64,000 bases of DNA from CAKZML01 sp963823435 (GTDB lineage Bacteria > Pseudomonadota > Gammaproteobacteria > Steroidobacterales > BM003). The DNA lies in NCBI GenBank assembly GCA_963823435.1, contig CAWGLN010000001.1, positions 806,001 to 870,000 of the forward strand, read 5' to 3'. Positions 20,408-29,693 of this stretch are shown here, piece by piece (positions within the stretch are counted from its first letter, which is position 1; every line of letters starts with the position of its first letter). The position numbers and the translations under genes are program-made. The notes under the pieces were generated by a model. The model was not told the DNA's origin. It ran no database searches and saw only the letters and a program-made list of their open reading frames with translations.

Positions 20408-22826
20408 ATGACTGACTCGAAAACCTACGATTCCAAGAATATTAAGGTGTTAAAAGGCCTTGATGCCGTGCGAAAACGGCCGGGAATGTACATTGGCGAC
20501 ACGGATGATGGCACCGGCCTGCACCACATGGTGTTCGAGGTTGTGGATAATTCCATTGATGAAGCCCTGGCCGGCTATTGCAAGAGCGTGCAAGTCACCA
20601 TTCACGCCGACGAGTCCATCACCGTCAGTGATGATGGCCGTGGCATACCCGTGGACATGCACCCGGAGGAAGGGCGTTCTGCCGCCGAGGTCATCATGAC
20701 CATTCTCCACGCGGGTGGAAAATTTGATGATAATTCCTACAAGGTGTCAGGCGGCCTGCACGGTGTGGGTGTATCCGTGGTTAACGCCTTGTCGGATCGA
20801 CTTGAACTGACCATCCGTCGTGAAGGCAAGAGTCCATCGACAGGAATACAGCATGGGCGTGCCCAAGGCTCCGCTCGCGGTGGTTGGAGACTGCGACACC
20901 AGGGGTACGACCGTCCGCTTTCACCCCAGTCCCACGGTCTTCACCAATATTGAGTTTCACTACGATATTCTCGCCCGCCGGCTGAGAGAGTTGTCGTTTC
21001 TGAATTCCGGTGTCCGGATTGAGTTGAAAGACGAGCGCACAGAGGAATTTACAGTATTTGAATTCGAGGGCGGAATACGCGCCTTTGTCGAACATTTGAA
21101 CCGAAACAAGGCATCGATACACCCGACCGTTATCTATTTCCAGACGGAAAAGGACAACATCGTGGTCGAAGTGGCCATGCAGTGGAATGATTCCTACCAG
21201 GAAAACATGTACTGCTTCACCAACAACATTCCGCAACGGGATGGCGGAACCCACCTCGCCGGATTCCGCGGCGCGTTGACCCGCACCCTGAACGGTTATA
21301 TGGAGCGGGAAGGTCTGGCCAAGAAAGAAAAAGTCGCCACCAGTGGTGACGATGCCCGGGAGGGCTTGACCGCAGTCCTGTCGGTCAAGGTGCCGGACCC
21401 CAAGTTCTCCTCCCAGACCAAGGACAAGTTAGTGTCCTCGGAAGTAAAGAGCGTGGTGGAAGCGGTCACTGCCCAACGCCTGGAGGAGTTCCTGCTGGAA
21501 CAACCCCAGGAAGCCAAGGCCCTGGTGTCCAAGATCATTGACGCAGCCCGAGCCAGGGAGGCGGCCCGCAAGGCAAGGGAAATGACCCGCCGCAAAGGCG
21601 CCCTGGACGTGGCCGGCTTGCCGGGCAAGCTGGCGGATTGCCAGGAAAAGGATCCGGCCCTGTCGGAGTTATTCCTGGTGGAGGGTGATTCGGCAGGCGG
21701 ATCTGCCAAGCAGGGTAGAGACCGCCGCACCCAGGCGATTTTGCCGCTGAAGGGCAAGATCCTGAATGTGGAAAAAGCCAGGTTTGACAAGATGTTATCC
21801 TCTGTCGAGGTGGGTACGCTGATTACCGCCCTGGGTTGCGGTATTGGCCGCGAGGAATTCAATCCGGACAAGCTGCGCTACCACAAGATCATCATCATGA
21901 CCGACGCTGACGTGGATGGTTCGCATATTCGTACCTTGTTGCTGACCTTCTTTTATCGACAGATGCCGGTGCTGATTGAGCGCGGGCATGTCTATATTGC
22001 CCAGCCGCCCCTGTACAAGATCAAGCGTGGCAAACAGGAATATTATGTTAAAGACGACGGTGAGCTGAATGCGCTGTTGCTGAATGTGGCCATGGACAAG
22101 GCTGCCTTGTACATCTCGCCCGAAGCGCCCCCAATACAAGGCCCGGGTCTCGAGGCACTCGCGCGTAAGTATATGGAAATAAAGGCGATTATTGACAGAT
22201 GGTCTCGTCGTTATGACGCTCGTTTCTTGCGTGAACTGCTGTACATGCCGCGGACCTCGGCCGAGCTGCTGGCAGATCCCGACAACCGGGACGCCTGGAT
22301 CTCGGGAATGGTCAGCCGCCTGAATAAGGACACCGCTGAGAGCGAGTCTTACACCATAGACTGGCAGGATGGCGTCGACGGCGAGCAGGGCTACCTGAAT
22401 GTATGCCGCCTGTCACACGGCCTGGATCACCCGCGTCATGTGCTGTTGGATTTCTTCCGAAGCCCGGAATACCGAAGAATTTCCGAAGTGGGCGAAGAGC
22501 TTGGGGAATTGCTGTCTGACGGTGCCTATGTGGTACGCGGGGAAACAAAACAGCCGGTAAAAAGCTTCGAAGTGGCGATGGAATGGTTAATGGCGCAATC
22601 CAAGAAAGGCCAGGCCTTCCAGCGTTACAAGGGCCTGGGGGAGATGAACCCGGAGCAGTTGTGGGAGACCACCATCAATCCGGAGTCGCGTCGATTGCTG
22701 CAGGTGCGTATTGAGGACGCGGTATCCGCGGACGAGATTTTCTCAACACTCATGGGGGACCAGGTCGAGCCCCGACGTGATTTCATAGAGCGCAATGCCT
22801 TGTCAGCGGCGAATATAGACGTGTAG
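20408..22826 (+). CDS. gyrB: DNA gyrase subunit B, one frameshift
   Basis: ATPase subunit of gyrase, which introduces negative supercoils. The GHKL ATPase domain shows VVDNSIDEALAG and GGLHGVGVSVVNALS; the TOPRIM domain shows LVEGDSAGGSAKQGRDR and the DADVDGSHIRTLL motif. It has the insert of about 165 residues in the TOPRIM region typical of Gammaproteobacteria, for about 806 residues in total. A single-base shift near 20830 separates LELTIRREGK from VHRQEYSMG. Because gyrB is essential, this is almost certainly a sequence error. Confidence 0.95.
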
Positions 22827-23067
22827 GGCGGCTCTGCTCTGATCCGGTCGTGAACGTGTATCTTGCGACTAACATCCAGCTTCAGTGGTGCCAATCTTCG
22901 CCGGTAGAGTGCATTTTACGCACCGTATTAGGCGGTGCACAGAGCGCACCCTGCGCTTCTGCTTCGCCGTTCCTGGCGAACCGGCTCACATGAGTTTGAA
23001 ATTGGCGTCTTGAATGCGGCTCTTTTTGCCAGCGATCTACTTCGTCCAGACTAAATCAGAGGCTCCC
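22827..23067. repeat. Intergenic repeat, copy 3 (diverged and longer)
   Basis: This stretch aligns with the tandem repeats at 10826-11144: CTTGCG.CTAAC, CCAGCTTC..TG.TGCCAATCTTC, GGCG.CT.GAAT and the right end ATCTACTTCGTCCAGACTAAATCAGAGGCTCCC-like are shared. About 80 bp of extra sequence is present in the middle (around 22906-22985), including an inverted pair near GTGCATTTTACGCACC. It begins directly after the gyrB stop. The 254 bp between gyrB and plsC contain no gene. Confidence 0.75.
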
Positions 23068-23080
23068 ACGTAGGGATTCT

Positions 23081-23812
23081 TCAAACCACGCGTTTGGGCA
23101 GCTTTTCCAGGGTGCCTTCGATCCAGTCCCTGGCCTGCTGGTTTACCTGTTGCGCGCTTTTGCCCTGGGTTGAAATGGGCTCGCCAATCACCATGTCTAT
23201 TGTGCCCGGCCATTTTATCCAGCTGTGGCGCGGCCAGAAGTAGCCCGCATTGTGTGTTACCGGCACCAGCGGAACACCGGCCTCGACGGCAAGCAGCGCT
23301 CCACTCGCACCGTAGCGCCGTTGTTCGCCTGTGGGGGTCCGGGTCCCTTCGGGAAAAATCATGACGTAGTAACCTTGCGCCAGGCGTTCCTTGCCCTGCT
23401 GGATGACTTGTTGCACAGCCTTGTGTCCGGCCTTGCGATCGATGGCGATGGAATTCAATGCGTCCACACCGGTACCGACCAGCGGAATCCACCGGATTTC
23501 TTTTTTCAACACCCAGCTTTGTTCCGGGAAAACCAACATCTGGGCCATGGTCTCCCAGGTCGATGAATGCTTGAGATATACCACCGATGGCGTGGTCGGG
23601 ATATTGTCCAGACCGGCTACGCGAAAATCGAGCCTGCACAGGTATTTCAACAGCCAAAGCACAACCCGTGACCAACTCGCTGCCACCCTGTAGCCATGCT
23701 GTCTGCCGCGAATCCAGACCGTGACGCTGGTCGCCAACCCAAAAGCAAATATGGTCACGACAAACAAAAGGGTAAATAACAGCGAGCGTGGCAAATACAG
23801 CAGAGCCTTCAT
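23081..23812 (-). CDS. plsC: 1-acyl-sn-glycerol-3-phosphate acyltransferase
   Basis: Inner-membrane acyltransferase forming phosphatidic acid from lysophosphatidate. The 243-residue protein starts MKALLYLPRS followed by a membrane segment. The acyltransferase motifs are KHSSTWET (an HX4E form of the usual HX4D) and FPEGTRTPTG, with the P-rich VPLVPVTHNAG block following. The start at 23812 lies two bases before the stop of gmhB at 23814, so the genes are coupled. The same acyltransferase-gmhB-glyS-glyQ order is known in Pseudomonas. Confidence 0.92.
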   Translation of the reverse strand: MKALLYLPRSLLFTLLFVVTIFAFGLATSVTVWIRGRQHGYRVAASWSRVVLWLLKYLCRLDFRVAGLDNIPTTPSVVYLKHSSTWETMAQMLVFPEQSWVLKKEIRWIPLVGTGVDALNSIAIDRKAGHKAVQQVIQQGKERLAQGYYVMIFPEGTRTPTGEQRRYGASGALLAVEAGVPLVPVTHNAGYFWPRHSWIKWPGTIDMVIGEPISTQGKSAQQVNQQARDWIEGTLEKLPKRVV

Positions 23813-23813
23813 A

Positions 23814-24350
23814 TCAGGTCTCCCCCAACAGTGCGTCCGCGGCTGCGCCAAGATCCTTGTACACCTCAACCCCGGGCGCTCCTGCATCCAGCGTGCCCTG
23901 TCCGTTTCCAGTCAACACCAGCATAGGTCGTGCGCCCACCAGTCGGGCGGCTGCAAGGTCACGCGCCGAATCGCCTATGGCCGGTACTCCCTCCAGGCTG
24001 AGTCCAAATTGTTCGGCTATTTTCCGGAACAAACCTGCCGCTGGTTTGCGGCACTCGCAGCTTTGTTCCGGTGCGTGCGGGCAGAAAAAAATGCCCCCAA
24101 GAGCGCCGCCGGCCGCTTCGATGGAGGCGAGCATTTTCCGGTGAATTGCCGCCAGCGCGTTGGCGTCAAACAAGCCGCGGCCGAGGCCCGACTGGTTACT
24201 GGCCACCACCACCGTGTACCCGGCCCGGGTAAGCCTGGCAATGGCCTCCAGGCTGCCTGGCAGCGCCTGCCATTCATCGGGTGACTTGATGTAATCCGGT
24301 GAGTCGGCGTTGATCACACCGTCCCTGTCCAGAATGACCAGGCGCGTCAC
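23814..24350 (-). CDS. gmhB: D-glycero-beta-D-manno-heptose-1,7-bisphosphate 7-phosphatase
   Basis: HAD-family phosphatase of ADP-heptose synthesis for the LPS inner core, 178 residues. The nucleophile motif is LDRDGVIN, motif II is VASNQSGLGRG, and the zinc-binding loop has CPHAPEQSCECRKP. Motif IV GDSARDLAAA completes the active site. Its start overlaps the glyS stop by four bases (ATGA). Confidence 0.95.
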   Translation of the reverse strand: MTRLVILDRDGVINADSPDYIKSPDEWQALPGSLEAIARLTRAGYTVVVASNQSGLGRGLFDANALAAIHRKMLASIEAAGGALGGIFFCPHAPEQSCECRKPAAGLFRKIAEQFGLSLEGVPAIGDSARDLAAARLVGARPMLVLTGNGQGTLDAGAPGVEVYKDLGAAADALLGET

Positions 24351-26449
24351 TCGCCTGCCTTCAACAGAGACAGATCGGCGGTGAACAGGAACAGGCGACG
24401 CATGGATTCCAGTAAGGCCAGACGGTTGGCGCGCAGCGCCGGATCGGGGTCCATGACCATCACCCGGTCGAAGAAATTATCCACCGGCGCACGCAATGCT
24501 GCGAGAGCGCTCAGCGCGTCTGTGTACTGCCGGTTAGCCAACAAGGGTTGCACCAGGCCGCCCAGCCTTTGAACTTCCCGGTGCAGCGCAAGCTCCTCGG
24601 CCTGGGTCAACAACGCAGGGTTCACCGTCGCCGATACCGGTTCCTCCGCCTTGCGCAGAATATTGCTGACACGCTTGTTGGCGGCGGCCAGGCTTTGGGC
24701 CTCCGGCATCTGTGTGAAAGCTTGAACGGCGGTCAATCGCTGATGAAAATCCAGCGGCTTGGCTGGCTGCCTGGCCAATACAGCCTCGAACATGTCACCG
24801 GTAATTTCGCTACCTGCCTCTTCAAGGTAGTAGGCACGCAGCCGCTCCATCGCGTACCGGTAAACTTCTGCCGCCAGGTCTGCCTCGAGCCTGGCAACCG
24901 GCTGCAGTGACAGCGCCTTGTCTATGGCCTGGCGCAGGTCCAGATCCAGGCCGTGCTCGATAATGATACGCATCAGACCCAGGGCGCCCCGGCGCAGACC
25001 GAAGGGATCGCGGCTGCCACTGGGCTTCTGGCCGATAGCGAATATCCCGCCCAGGGTATCCAGTCTGTCCGCGATGGCCAGCACCTGCCCGACTCGGCCG
25101 GCCGGCAACACATCGCCCGCAAACCGTGGCTGGTACTGTTCCTCCATGGCCGCAGCGACCTCGGCCGACTCACCGTCAGCCAGGGCGTAGTAATGACCCA
25201 TGGTCCCCTGCAATTCGGGAAATTCACCAACCATGTTGGTGGCCAAATCACACTTGCTCAGCAAAGCCGCGCGTGTAACCTGATCCTTATCGGCGCCTAA
25301 TTCCTCGGCGATACATGCTGCAAGGACCGCCACGCGCTGGCTTTTCTCGCCCATGCTGCCCAGCTGATGCTGGAATACGACATTGGCCAGCCCTTCCTGA
25401 CGCTGGGCCAGGGTTTGCTTCCTGTCGGTGTTCCAGAAGAATTCCGCATCCGCCAGACGCGGCCGAACGACACGTTCGTTACCTTTCACCACCTGGGAGG
25501 GATCCCGGCTTTGCAGATTGCTTATGGCGACAAACTCGGGCAACAATTTTCCGTCCGGGCCTGCGAGCGGGAAGTAACGCTGATGTTCCTGCATGGTGGC
25601 GATCAACACCTCCCTGGGCAAGGCCAGGAAACGCTGATCAATACGCCCCCGCAAAGATACCGGCCATTCCACCAACGCGGCGACCTCGTCCCAGAGAGCA
25701 TCGTCGCTCACTACCGTGGCGCCGACAGCAGCGGCTTCTTCCTGCACCAGGTCTTCGATCTTCTTGCGACGCGTATCGAAGTCGGCGATAAGTTGTCCTT
25801 CCGACTCCAGTCGCTGCGGGTATTCATCTGCGCTGGTCAGGCTGATATTTCCCGGAGCATGGAAGCGGTGACCTCGGGTAAGCCGATCCGCCCGGATTCC
25901 AAGGATGGTCGCGTCAACAATCGCGTCGCCCAGCAACATAATTACCCAGTGGACCGGGCGCACGAATTCTGCCTGGCCGGCACCCCAGCGCATGCGCTTG
26001 GGTATGGGTAAGGCATCCAGCGCCGCCTGCACGATGGGACCGAGCAAAGAAGAGGCGGCCCGGCCCTTCTCAATGCCGCGGTACACCAGCCACGCGCCCT
26101 TGGGCGTGTCCTCCTGTTCCAGGTCCTGGACCTGCACGCCACATTTCTCGGCGAAGGACAGGGCGGCGCGCCCGGGATTGCCCTGGGCATCGAAAGCCAC
26201 CTTGACGGGTGGTCCCTTTAGAACGATTTGCTGGTCAGCCTGCCGGGGTTGCAAGGCCTGGATTTTCACCGCCAGGCGTCTCGGCGTGGCATAGGACAGA
26301 ACTTCCCCGTGAGCAAGCGAGGCGGATTGCAAACCCTGCACAACACCCGCGGTAAAGGCGGCTGAAAGAGCACGCAAGGCCTTGGGCGGTAACTCTTCGG
26401 TTCCGATTTCCACCAGGAAAGTGCAGGGACTCAGACCGTTTTTACTCAT
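24347..26449 (-). CDS. glyS: Glycyl-tRNA synthetase beta subunit
   Basis: Beta subunit of the tetrameric bacterial glycyl-tRNA synthetase, about 700 residues. The N terminus (TFLVEIGTEELPPKALRAL) and HQRYFPL region are family-typical, and the C-terminal anticodon-binding domain ends with VMVMDPDPALRANRLALL. The ATG at 26449 lies inside the last codons of glyQ, giving an 8-base overlap. The frame is intact. Confidence 0.97.
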   Translation of the reverse strand: MSKNGLSPCTFLVEIGTEELPPKALRALSAAFTAGVVQGLQSASLAHGEVLSYATPRRLAVKIQALQPRQADQQIVLKGPPVKVAFDAQGNPGRAALSFAEKCGVQVQDLEQEDTPKGAWLVYRGIEKGRAASSLLGPIVQAALDALPIPKRMRWGAGQAEFVRPVHWVIMLLGDAIVDATILGIRADRLTRGHRFHAPGNISLTSADEYPQRLESEGQLIADFDTRRKKIEDLVQEEAAAVGATVVSDDALWDEVAALVEWPVSLRGRIDQRFLALPREVLIATMQEHQRYFPLAGPDGKLLPEFVAISNLQSRDPSQVVKGNERVVRPRLADAEFFWNTDRKQTLAQRQEGLANVVFQHQLGSMGEKSQRVAVLAACIAEELGADKDQVTRAALLSKCDLATNMVGEFPELQGTMGHYYALADGESAEVAAAMEEQYQPRFAGDVLPAGRVGQVLAIADRLDTLGGIFAIGQKPSGSRDPFGLRRGALGLMRIIIEHGLDLDLRQAIDKALSLQPVARLEADLAAEVYRYAMERLRAYYLEEAGSEITGDMFEAVLARQPAKPLDFHQRLTAVQAFTQMPEAQSLAAANKRVSNILRKAEEPVSATVNPALLTQAEELALHREVQRLGGLVQPLLANRQYTDALSALAALRAPVDNFFDRVMVMDPDPALRANRLALLESMRRLFLFTADLSLLKAGE

Positions 26450-27371
26450 GGCCACGCTCCGGCGAGTTGGCGCCAAGCATGGGAAAGCCCAGGGCCTCAC
26501 GGCGCTGGTAATAGGCCTCGGCGACCGCCTTGGCCATTTCCCTGACACGCAGAATAAAACGCTGCCGCTCAGTTACCGAAATGGCATGTCGGGCATCCAG
26601 TAAATTGAATGCGTGAGAGGCCTCCAACACCCGTTCGTAAGCCGGCAGCGGAAGCTGTTCCGCGATCAGGCTATGGCACAAGGCTTCGCAATGATCGAAA
26701 TGGCCAAACAGGTAGTCAACTGGCGCTTTTTCGAAATTGTAGGTGGATTGCTCCACCTCGATTTGGTGAAACACATCACCGTAGGTCACGATGCCCTGTG
26801 GTCCTTCGGTCCACACCAGGTCAAAAACACTTTCCTTGCCCTGCAGGTACATGGCGATGCGTTCCAGTCCGTAGGTGATCTCTCCGGTCACCGGGCGACA
26901 GTCCAGGCCGCCCACCTGCTGGAAATAGGTGAACTGGGTAACTTCCATACCGTTAAGCCAAACCTCCCAACCGAGACCCCAGGCACCCAGGGTGGGGGAC
27001 TCCCAGTTGTCCTCGACAAAGCGAATGTCGTGGACCAGGGGATCCAGGCCCAGGGCCCTGAGCGACTCCAGGTAGAGGTCCTGGATGTCGACCGGTGAGG
27101 GCTTCATGACCACCTGAAACTGGTAGTAATGTTGCAGGCGAAAGGGGTTGTCGCCGTAGCGGCCGTCGGTAGGTCGCCGACTGGGCTGGACGTAGGCGGC
27201 ATTCCAGGGCTCCGGGCCCAAAGAACGAAGAAAAGTTGCAGCGTGGAAAGTGCCAGCGCCCATCTCCATGTCGTAGGGCTGAAGCAGCACACACCCCTGC
27301 CGGGCCCAGAACTGTTGAAGGGCCAGGATCAGATCCTGAAAAGTCTCGGGTTTTTGCTTGGCAACATTCAC
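26442..27371 (-). CDS. glyQ: Glycyl-tRNA synthetase alpha subunit
   Basis: Catalytic alpha subunit, 309 residues, class II fold. Diagnostic blocks are FWARQGCVLLQPYDMEMGAGT, YVQPSRRPTDGRYG and TYGLERIAMYLQ-like. It is the first gene of the glyQ-glyS-gmhB-plsC unit and diverges from glnA. The frame is intact. Confidence 0.97.
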   Translation of the reverse strand: MNVAKQKPETFQDLILALQQFWARQGCVLLQPYDMEMGAGTFHAATFLRSLGPEPWNAAYVQPSRRPTDGRYGDNPFRLQHYYQFQVVMKPSPVDIQDLYLESLRALGLDPLVHDIRFVEDNWESPTLGAWGLGWEVWLNGMEVTQFTYFQQVGGLDCRPVTGEITYGLERIAMYLQGKESVFDLVWTEGPQGIVTYGDVFHQIEVEQSTYNFEKAPVDYLFGHFDHCEALCHSLIAEQLPLPAYERVLEASHAFNLLDARHAISVTERQRFILRVREMAKAVAEAYYQRREALGFPMLGANSPERGHE

Positions 27372-27449
27372 AAATCAATACCGCTACGGTGCAAACCAGC
27401 AAGTATACTGGTGCCGGGCAAAGCCCGTACAGCGATGCGCGGAGCCAGA

Positions 27450-27497
27450 TGGTCAAATTTGGTGCAGCGGTATGTGTCCGGCGCACCAAGGCAGTGC
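27450..27497 (+). promoter_or_regulatory. Two NtrC-type binding sites upstream of glnA
   Basis: Site one, GCACCAAGGCAGTGC at 27483-27497, has the exact GCAC-N7-GTGC architecture of NtrC sites. Site two, TGGTCAAATTTGGTGCA at 27450-27466, keeps one perfect half (TTTGGTGCA) and a degraded partner. Their centres are 32 bp apart, three helical turns, as at the E. coli glnA enhancer, and lie roughly 100 and 130 bp upstream of the start predicted from the sigma54 site. ntrB and ntrC are encoded 2-3 kb downstream. Confidence 0.75.
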
Positions 27498-27561
27498 AAC
27501 CGGGCCGAGGCTCGCAGGGCTGAAAACCGCTATAATCGGCAATTATTTGCCTGCCATTGAA

Positions 27562-27578
27562 CTGGCATGCTTCGTGCA
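27562..27578 (+). promoter_or_regulatory. Sigma54 promoter of glnA
   Basis: CTGGCATGCTTCGTGCA matches the -24/-12 consensus (TGGCAC-N5-TTGC) with the invariant GG and GC at the correct spacing and only two mismatches. Transcription would start near 27589, about 64 bases before the glnA ATG. Combined with the NtrC sites upstream, this supports nitrogen-limited, NtrC-dependent expression. Confidence 0.75.
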
Positions 27579-27652
27579 AACCGTAATCGCATAATCCCCG
27601 CCCGACCTGGTGGGCGAAACCTTGTGTTGCTTGACCGTAAGGAGACCTTCTC

Positions 27653-29062
27653 ATGAGCGCCGCTGACGTCCTGAAATTGATTGAAGACAAAGAGATCCAG
27701 TTTGTGGACTTACGGTTCACCGATACCAAGGGCAAGGAACAGCACCTGACCATGCCGGCCAGCCAGCTGGACGAGGACGTGTTTGAGGACGGGAAAATGT
27801 TCGATGGCTCCTCCATCGCCGGCTGGAAGGGCATCCAGGAATCCGACATGATCCTGTTACCGGACGCTGACTCGGCCGTGGTGGACCCGTTTGTGGAGGA
27901 TGCCACCCTTAATCTGCGTTGTGATGTTATCGAGCCGGCCACCATGCAGGGCTATTTACGCGACCCCCGTTCGCTGGCCCGTCGTGCGGAAGCCTATCTC
28001 AAGTCCACCGGTCTGGCAGATACCGCCCTGTTTGGTCCGGAAAATGAATTTTTCGTATTTGACGACATCCGCTGGGGCGTTGAAATGAGCGGCTGTTTTT
28101 ACGAAATTGATTCCAGTGAAGCCGGATGGAATTCGAAGAAGGCCTACCAGGACGGTAACTTCGGGCACCGCCCGGGTGTGAAAGGCGGCTACTTCCCGGT
28201 ACCACCGGTCGATTCACTGCACGACATTCGCTCGACCATGTGCCTTGCCCTGCATGACATGGGTCTGGTGACAGAAGTGCATCACCACGAGGTGGCAACT
28301 GCCGGGCAGTGTGAGATCGGTGTGAGGTTTGGCTCCCTGGTGCGCAAGGCAGACGAGGTGCAAATCCTGAAGTATGTCGTGCACAACGTCGCCCACGGAT
28401 TCGGCAAGACGGCGACGTTCATGCCCAAGCCAGTGGTGGGAGACAATGGCAGCGGTATGCATGTGCATATGTCGCTGGTCAAGGACGGCAAGAATCTGTT
28501 CAGCGGTGACAGCTATGGCGGACTGTCGGAATTGGCCTTGTATTTCATTGGCGGCGTGATCAAGCATGCCAAGTCGTTGAATGCGTTTACCAATCCCAGC
28601 ACCAACAGCTACAAGCGCCTGGTGCCCGGATTTGAAGCCCCGGTGAAGCTGGCCTACTCAGCCCGTAATCGGTCTGCCTCCATACGTGTGCCCTACATTC
28701 CCAATCCAAAAGGTCGCCGTATTGAGGTGCGTTTTCCGGATTCAATGGCCAATCCCTATCTTGCCTTCGCAGCGCTCATGTTGGCGGGTCTGGATGGTAT
28801 TCAGAACAAGATGCATCCTGGTGATCCCCTGGACAAGAACCTGTATGACTTGCCGGCCGAGGAATCCAAGAATATCCCGGAAGTGGCCTACTCCCTGGAG
28901 CAGGCGCTGGGCTGCCTGAGCGAAGATCGTGAGTACCTCAAGGTGGGTGGCGTATTTACCGATGACCTGATTGATACCTACATTGACCTGAAGATGGAAG
29001 AGGTGACCCGGATACGTATGACCACCCATCCGGTGGAGTTCCAGATGTACTACAGCCTGTAA
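27653..29062 (+). CDS. glnA: Glutamine synthetase, type I
   Basis: ATP-dependent synthesis of glutamine from glutamate and ammonia, the entry point of nitrogen assimilation. The 469-residue protein has MFDGSSIAGW near the N terminus, FGPENEFF and HHHEVATAGQCEI metal-site motifs, and NPSTNSYKRLVPG. The adenylylation site NLYDLPAEE (Tyr near residue 397) is present, so activity is probably controlled by GlnE. A strong ribosome site (TAAGGAG) precedes the ATG, and a hairpin terminator follows at 29086. Confidence 0.98.
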   Translation: MSAADVLKLIEDKEIQFVDLRFTDTKGKEQHLTMPASQLDEDVFEDGKMFDGSSIAGWKGIQESDMILLPDADSAVVDPFVEDATLNLRCDVIEPATMQGYLRDPRSLARRAEAYLKSTGLADTALFGPENEFFVFDDIRWGVEMSGCFYEIDSSEAGWNSKKAYQDGNFGHRPGVKGGYFPVPPVDSLHDIRSTMCLALHDMGLVTEVHHHEVATAGQCEIGVRFGSLVRKADEVQILKYVVHNVAHGFGKTATFMPKPVVGDNGSGMHVHMSLVKDGKNLFSGDSYGGLSELALYFIGGVIKHAKSLNAFTNPSTNSYKRLVPGFEAPVKLAYSARNRSASIRVPYIPNPKGRRIEVRFPDSMANPYLAFAALMLAGLDGIQNKMHPGDPLDKNLYDLPAEESKNIPEVAYSLEQALGCLSEDREYLKVGGVFTDDLIDTYIDLKMEEVTRIRMTTHPVEFQMYYSL

Positions 29063-29085
29063 GTGTGACCTGATTCGCGAAATTG

Positions 29086-29118
29086 ACGGCGGACCCACCA
29101 GGTTCCGCCGTTTTTTTT
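29086..29118 (+). terminator. Rho-independent terminator after glnA
   Basis: ACGGCGGACC pairs with GGTTCCGCCGT around a short CACCA-region loop, followed by eight T residues at 29111-29118. It separates glnA from the DUF4124-ntrBC unit, though readthrough would allow NtrC to be induced with glnA. Confidence 0.9.
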
Positions 29119-29141
29119 GTCTAAAACGTCCGACAGGGAGT

Positions 29142-29693
29142 ATGCTTCGGCCCATGCGAACTCTGCTGACAGTTATGATATTGGCCCTGGCCCTCCCTGC
29201 TTCCGCTGCGACCTATCGCTGGGTGGATGGAGAGGGCATTGTGCATTACTCGGACAAGCCCCATGAAGGCGCCGAGCAAATCGAGCTTACCAAGGCCCAG
29301 GGTTACAGCCCGGTATCCGGGTCCCAGGCCCGGTCGACAGGACCGGCAGGGGATGCCGAGGCCTTTCAGTACGACACCGTGGAAATTGTCTCGCCGTATG
29401 AAGAGGAAGTGTTGTTCGGCACCGAAGAACCCTTGAGCCTGCAGGCGGCCCTCGTTCCGGCTCTCCGACCGAGGCACTTTCTGCGCCTGACCATTGACGG
29501 AAAGGACGTGACAGGCAAGCCGGTACGCAACCGCAGCTTCCAGGTGGAAGGGGTTTTCCGTGGCGCTCACAGCGCCCAGATCACGGTGCTTGATGAGAAC
29601 GGCGATACCCTGCAGCAGTCTCCCGTGCGTACATTCCATGTTCGCCAGAATATTGCCAAGCCACAGCCCCGGCCTCAACCACGGACCCCGTGA
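29142..29693 (+). CDS. DUF4124 domain protein, exported
   Basis: A 179-183 residue exported protein of unknown role. It starts with a signal peptide (RTLLTVMILALALPASA) followed directly by the DUF4124 motif TYRWVDGEGIVHYSDKP. The rest has an Ig-like look (SPYEEEVLFGTEEPLSLQA) and ends Pro/Arg-rich. Two starts are possible: ATG 29142, very close to AGGGAG, or ATG 29154 with a longer spacing. The stop overlaps the ntrB GTG (GTGA). A DUF4124 gene between glnA and ntrB occurs in other Gammaproteobacteria; its link with nitrogen control is unexplained. Confidence 0.85.
   Translation: MLRPMRTLLTVMILALALPASAATYRWVDGEGIVHYSDKPHEGAEQIELTKAQGYSPVSGSQARSTGPAGDAEAFQYDTVEIVSPYEEEVLFGTEEPLSLQAALVPALRPRHFLRLTIDGKDVTGKPVRNRSFQVEGVFRGAHSAQITVLDENGDTLQQSPVRTFHVRQNIAKPQPRPQPRTP

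Noticed and set aside
25367..26011. 214-codon plus-strand frame inside glyS.
   Set aside because: Antisense to an intact, conserved gene, with no recognisable domain.
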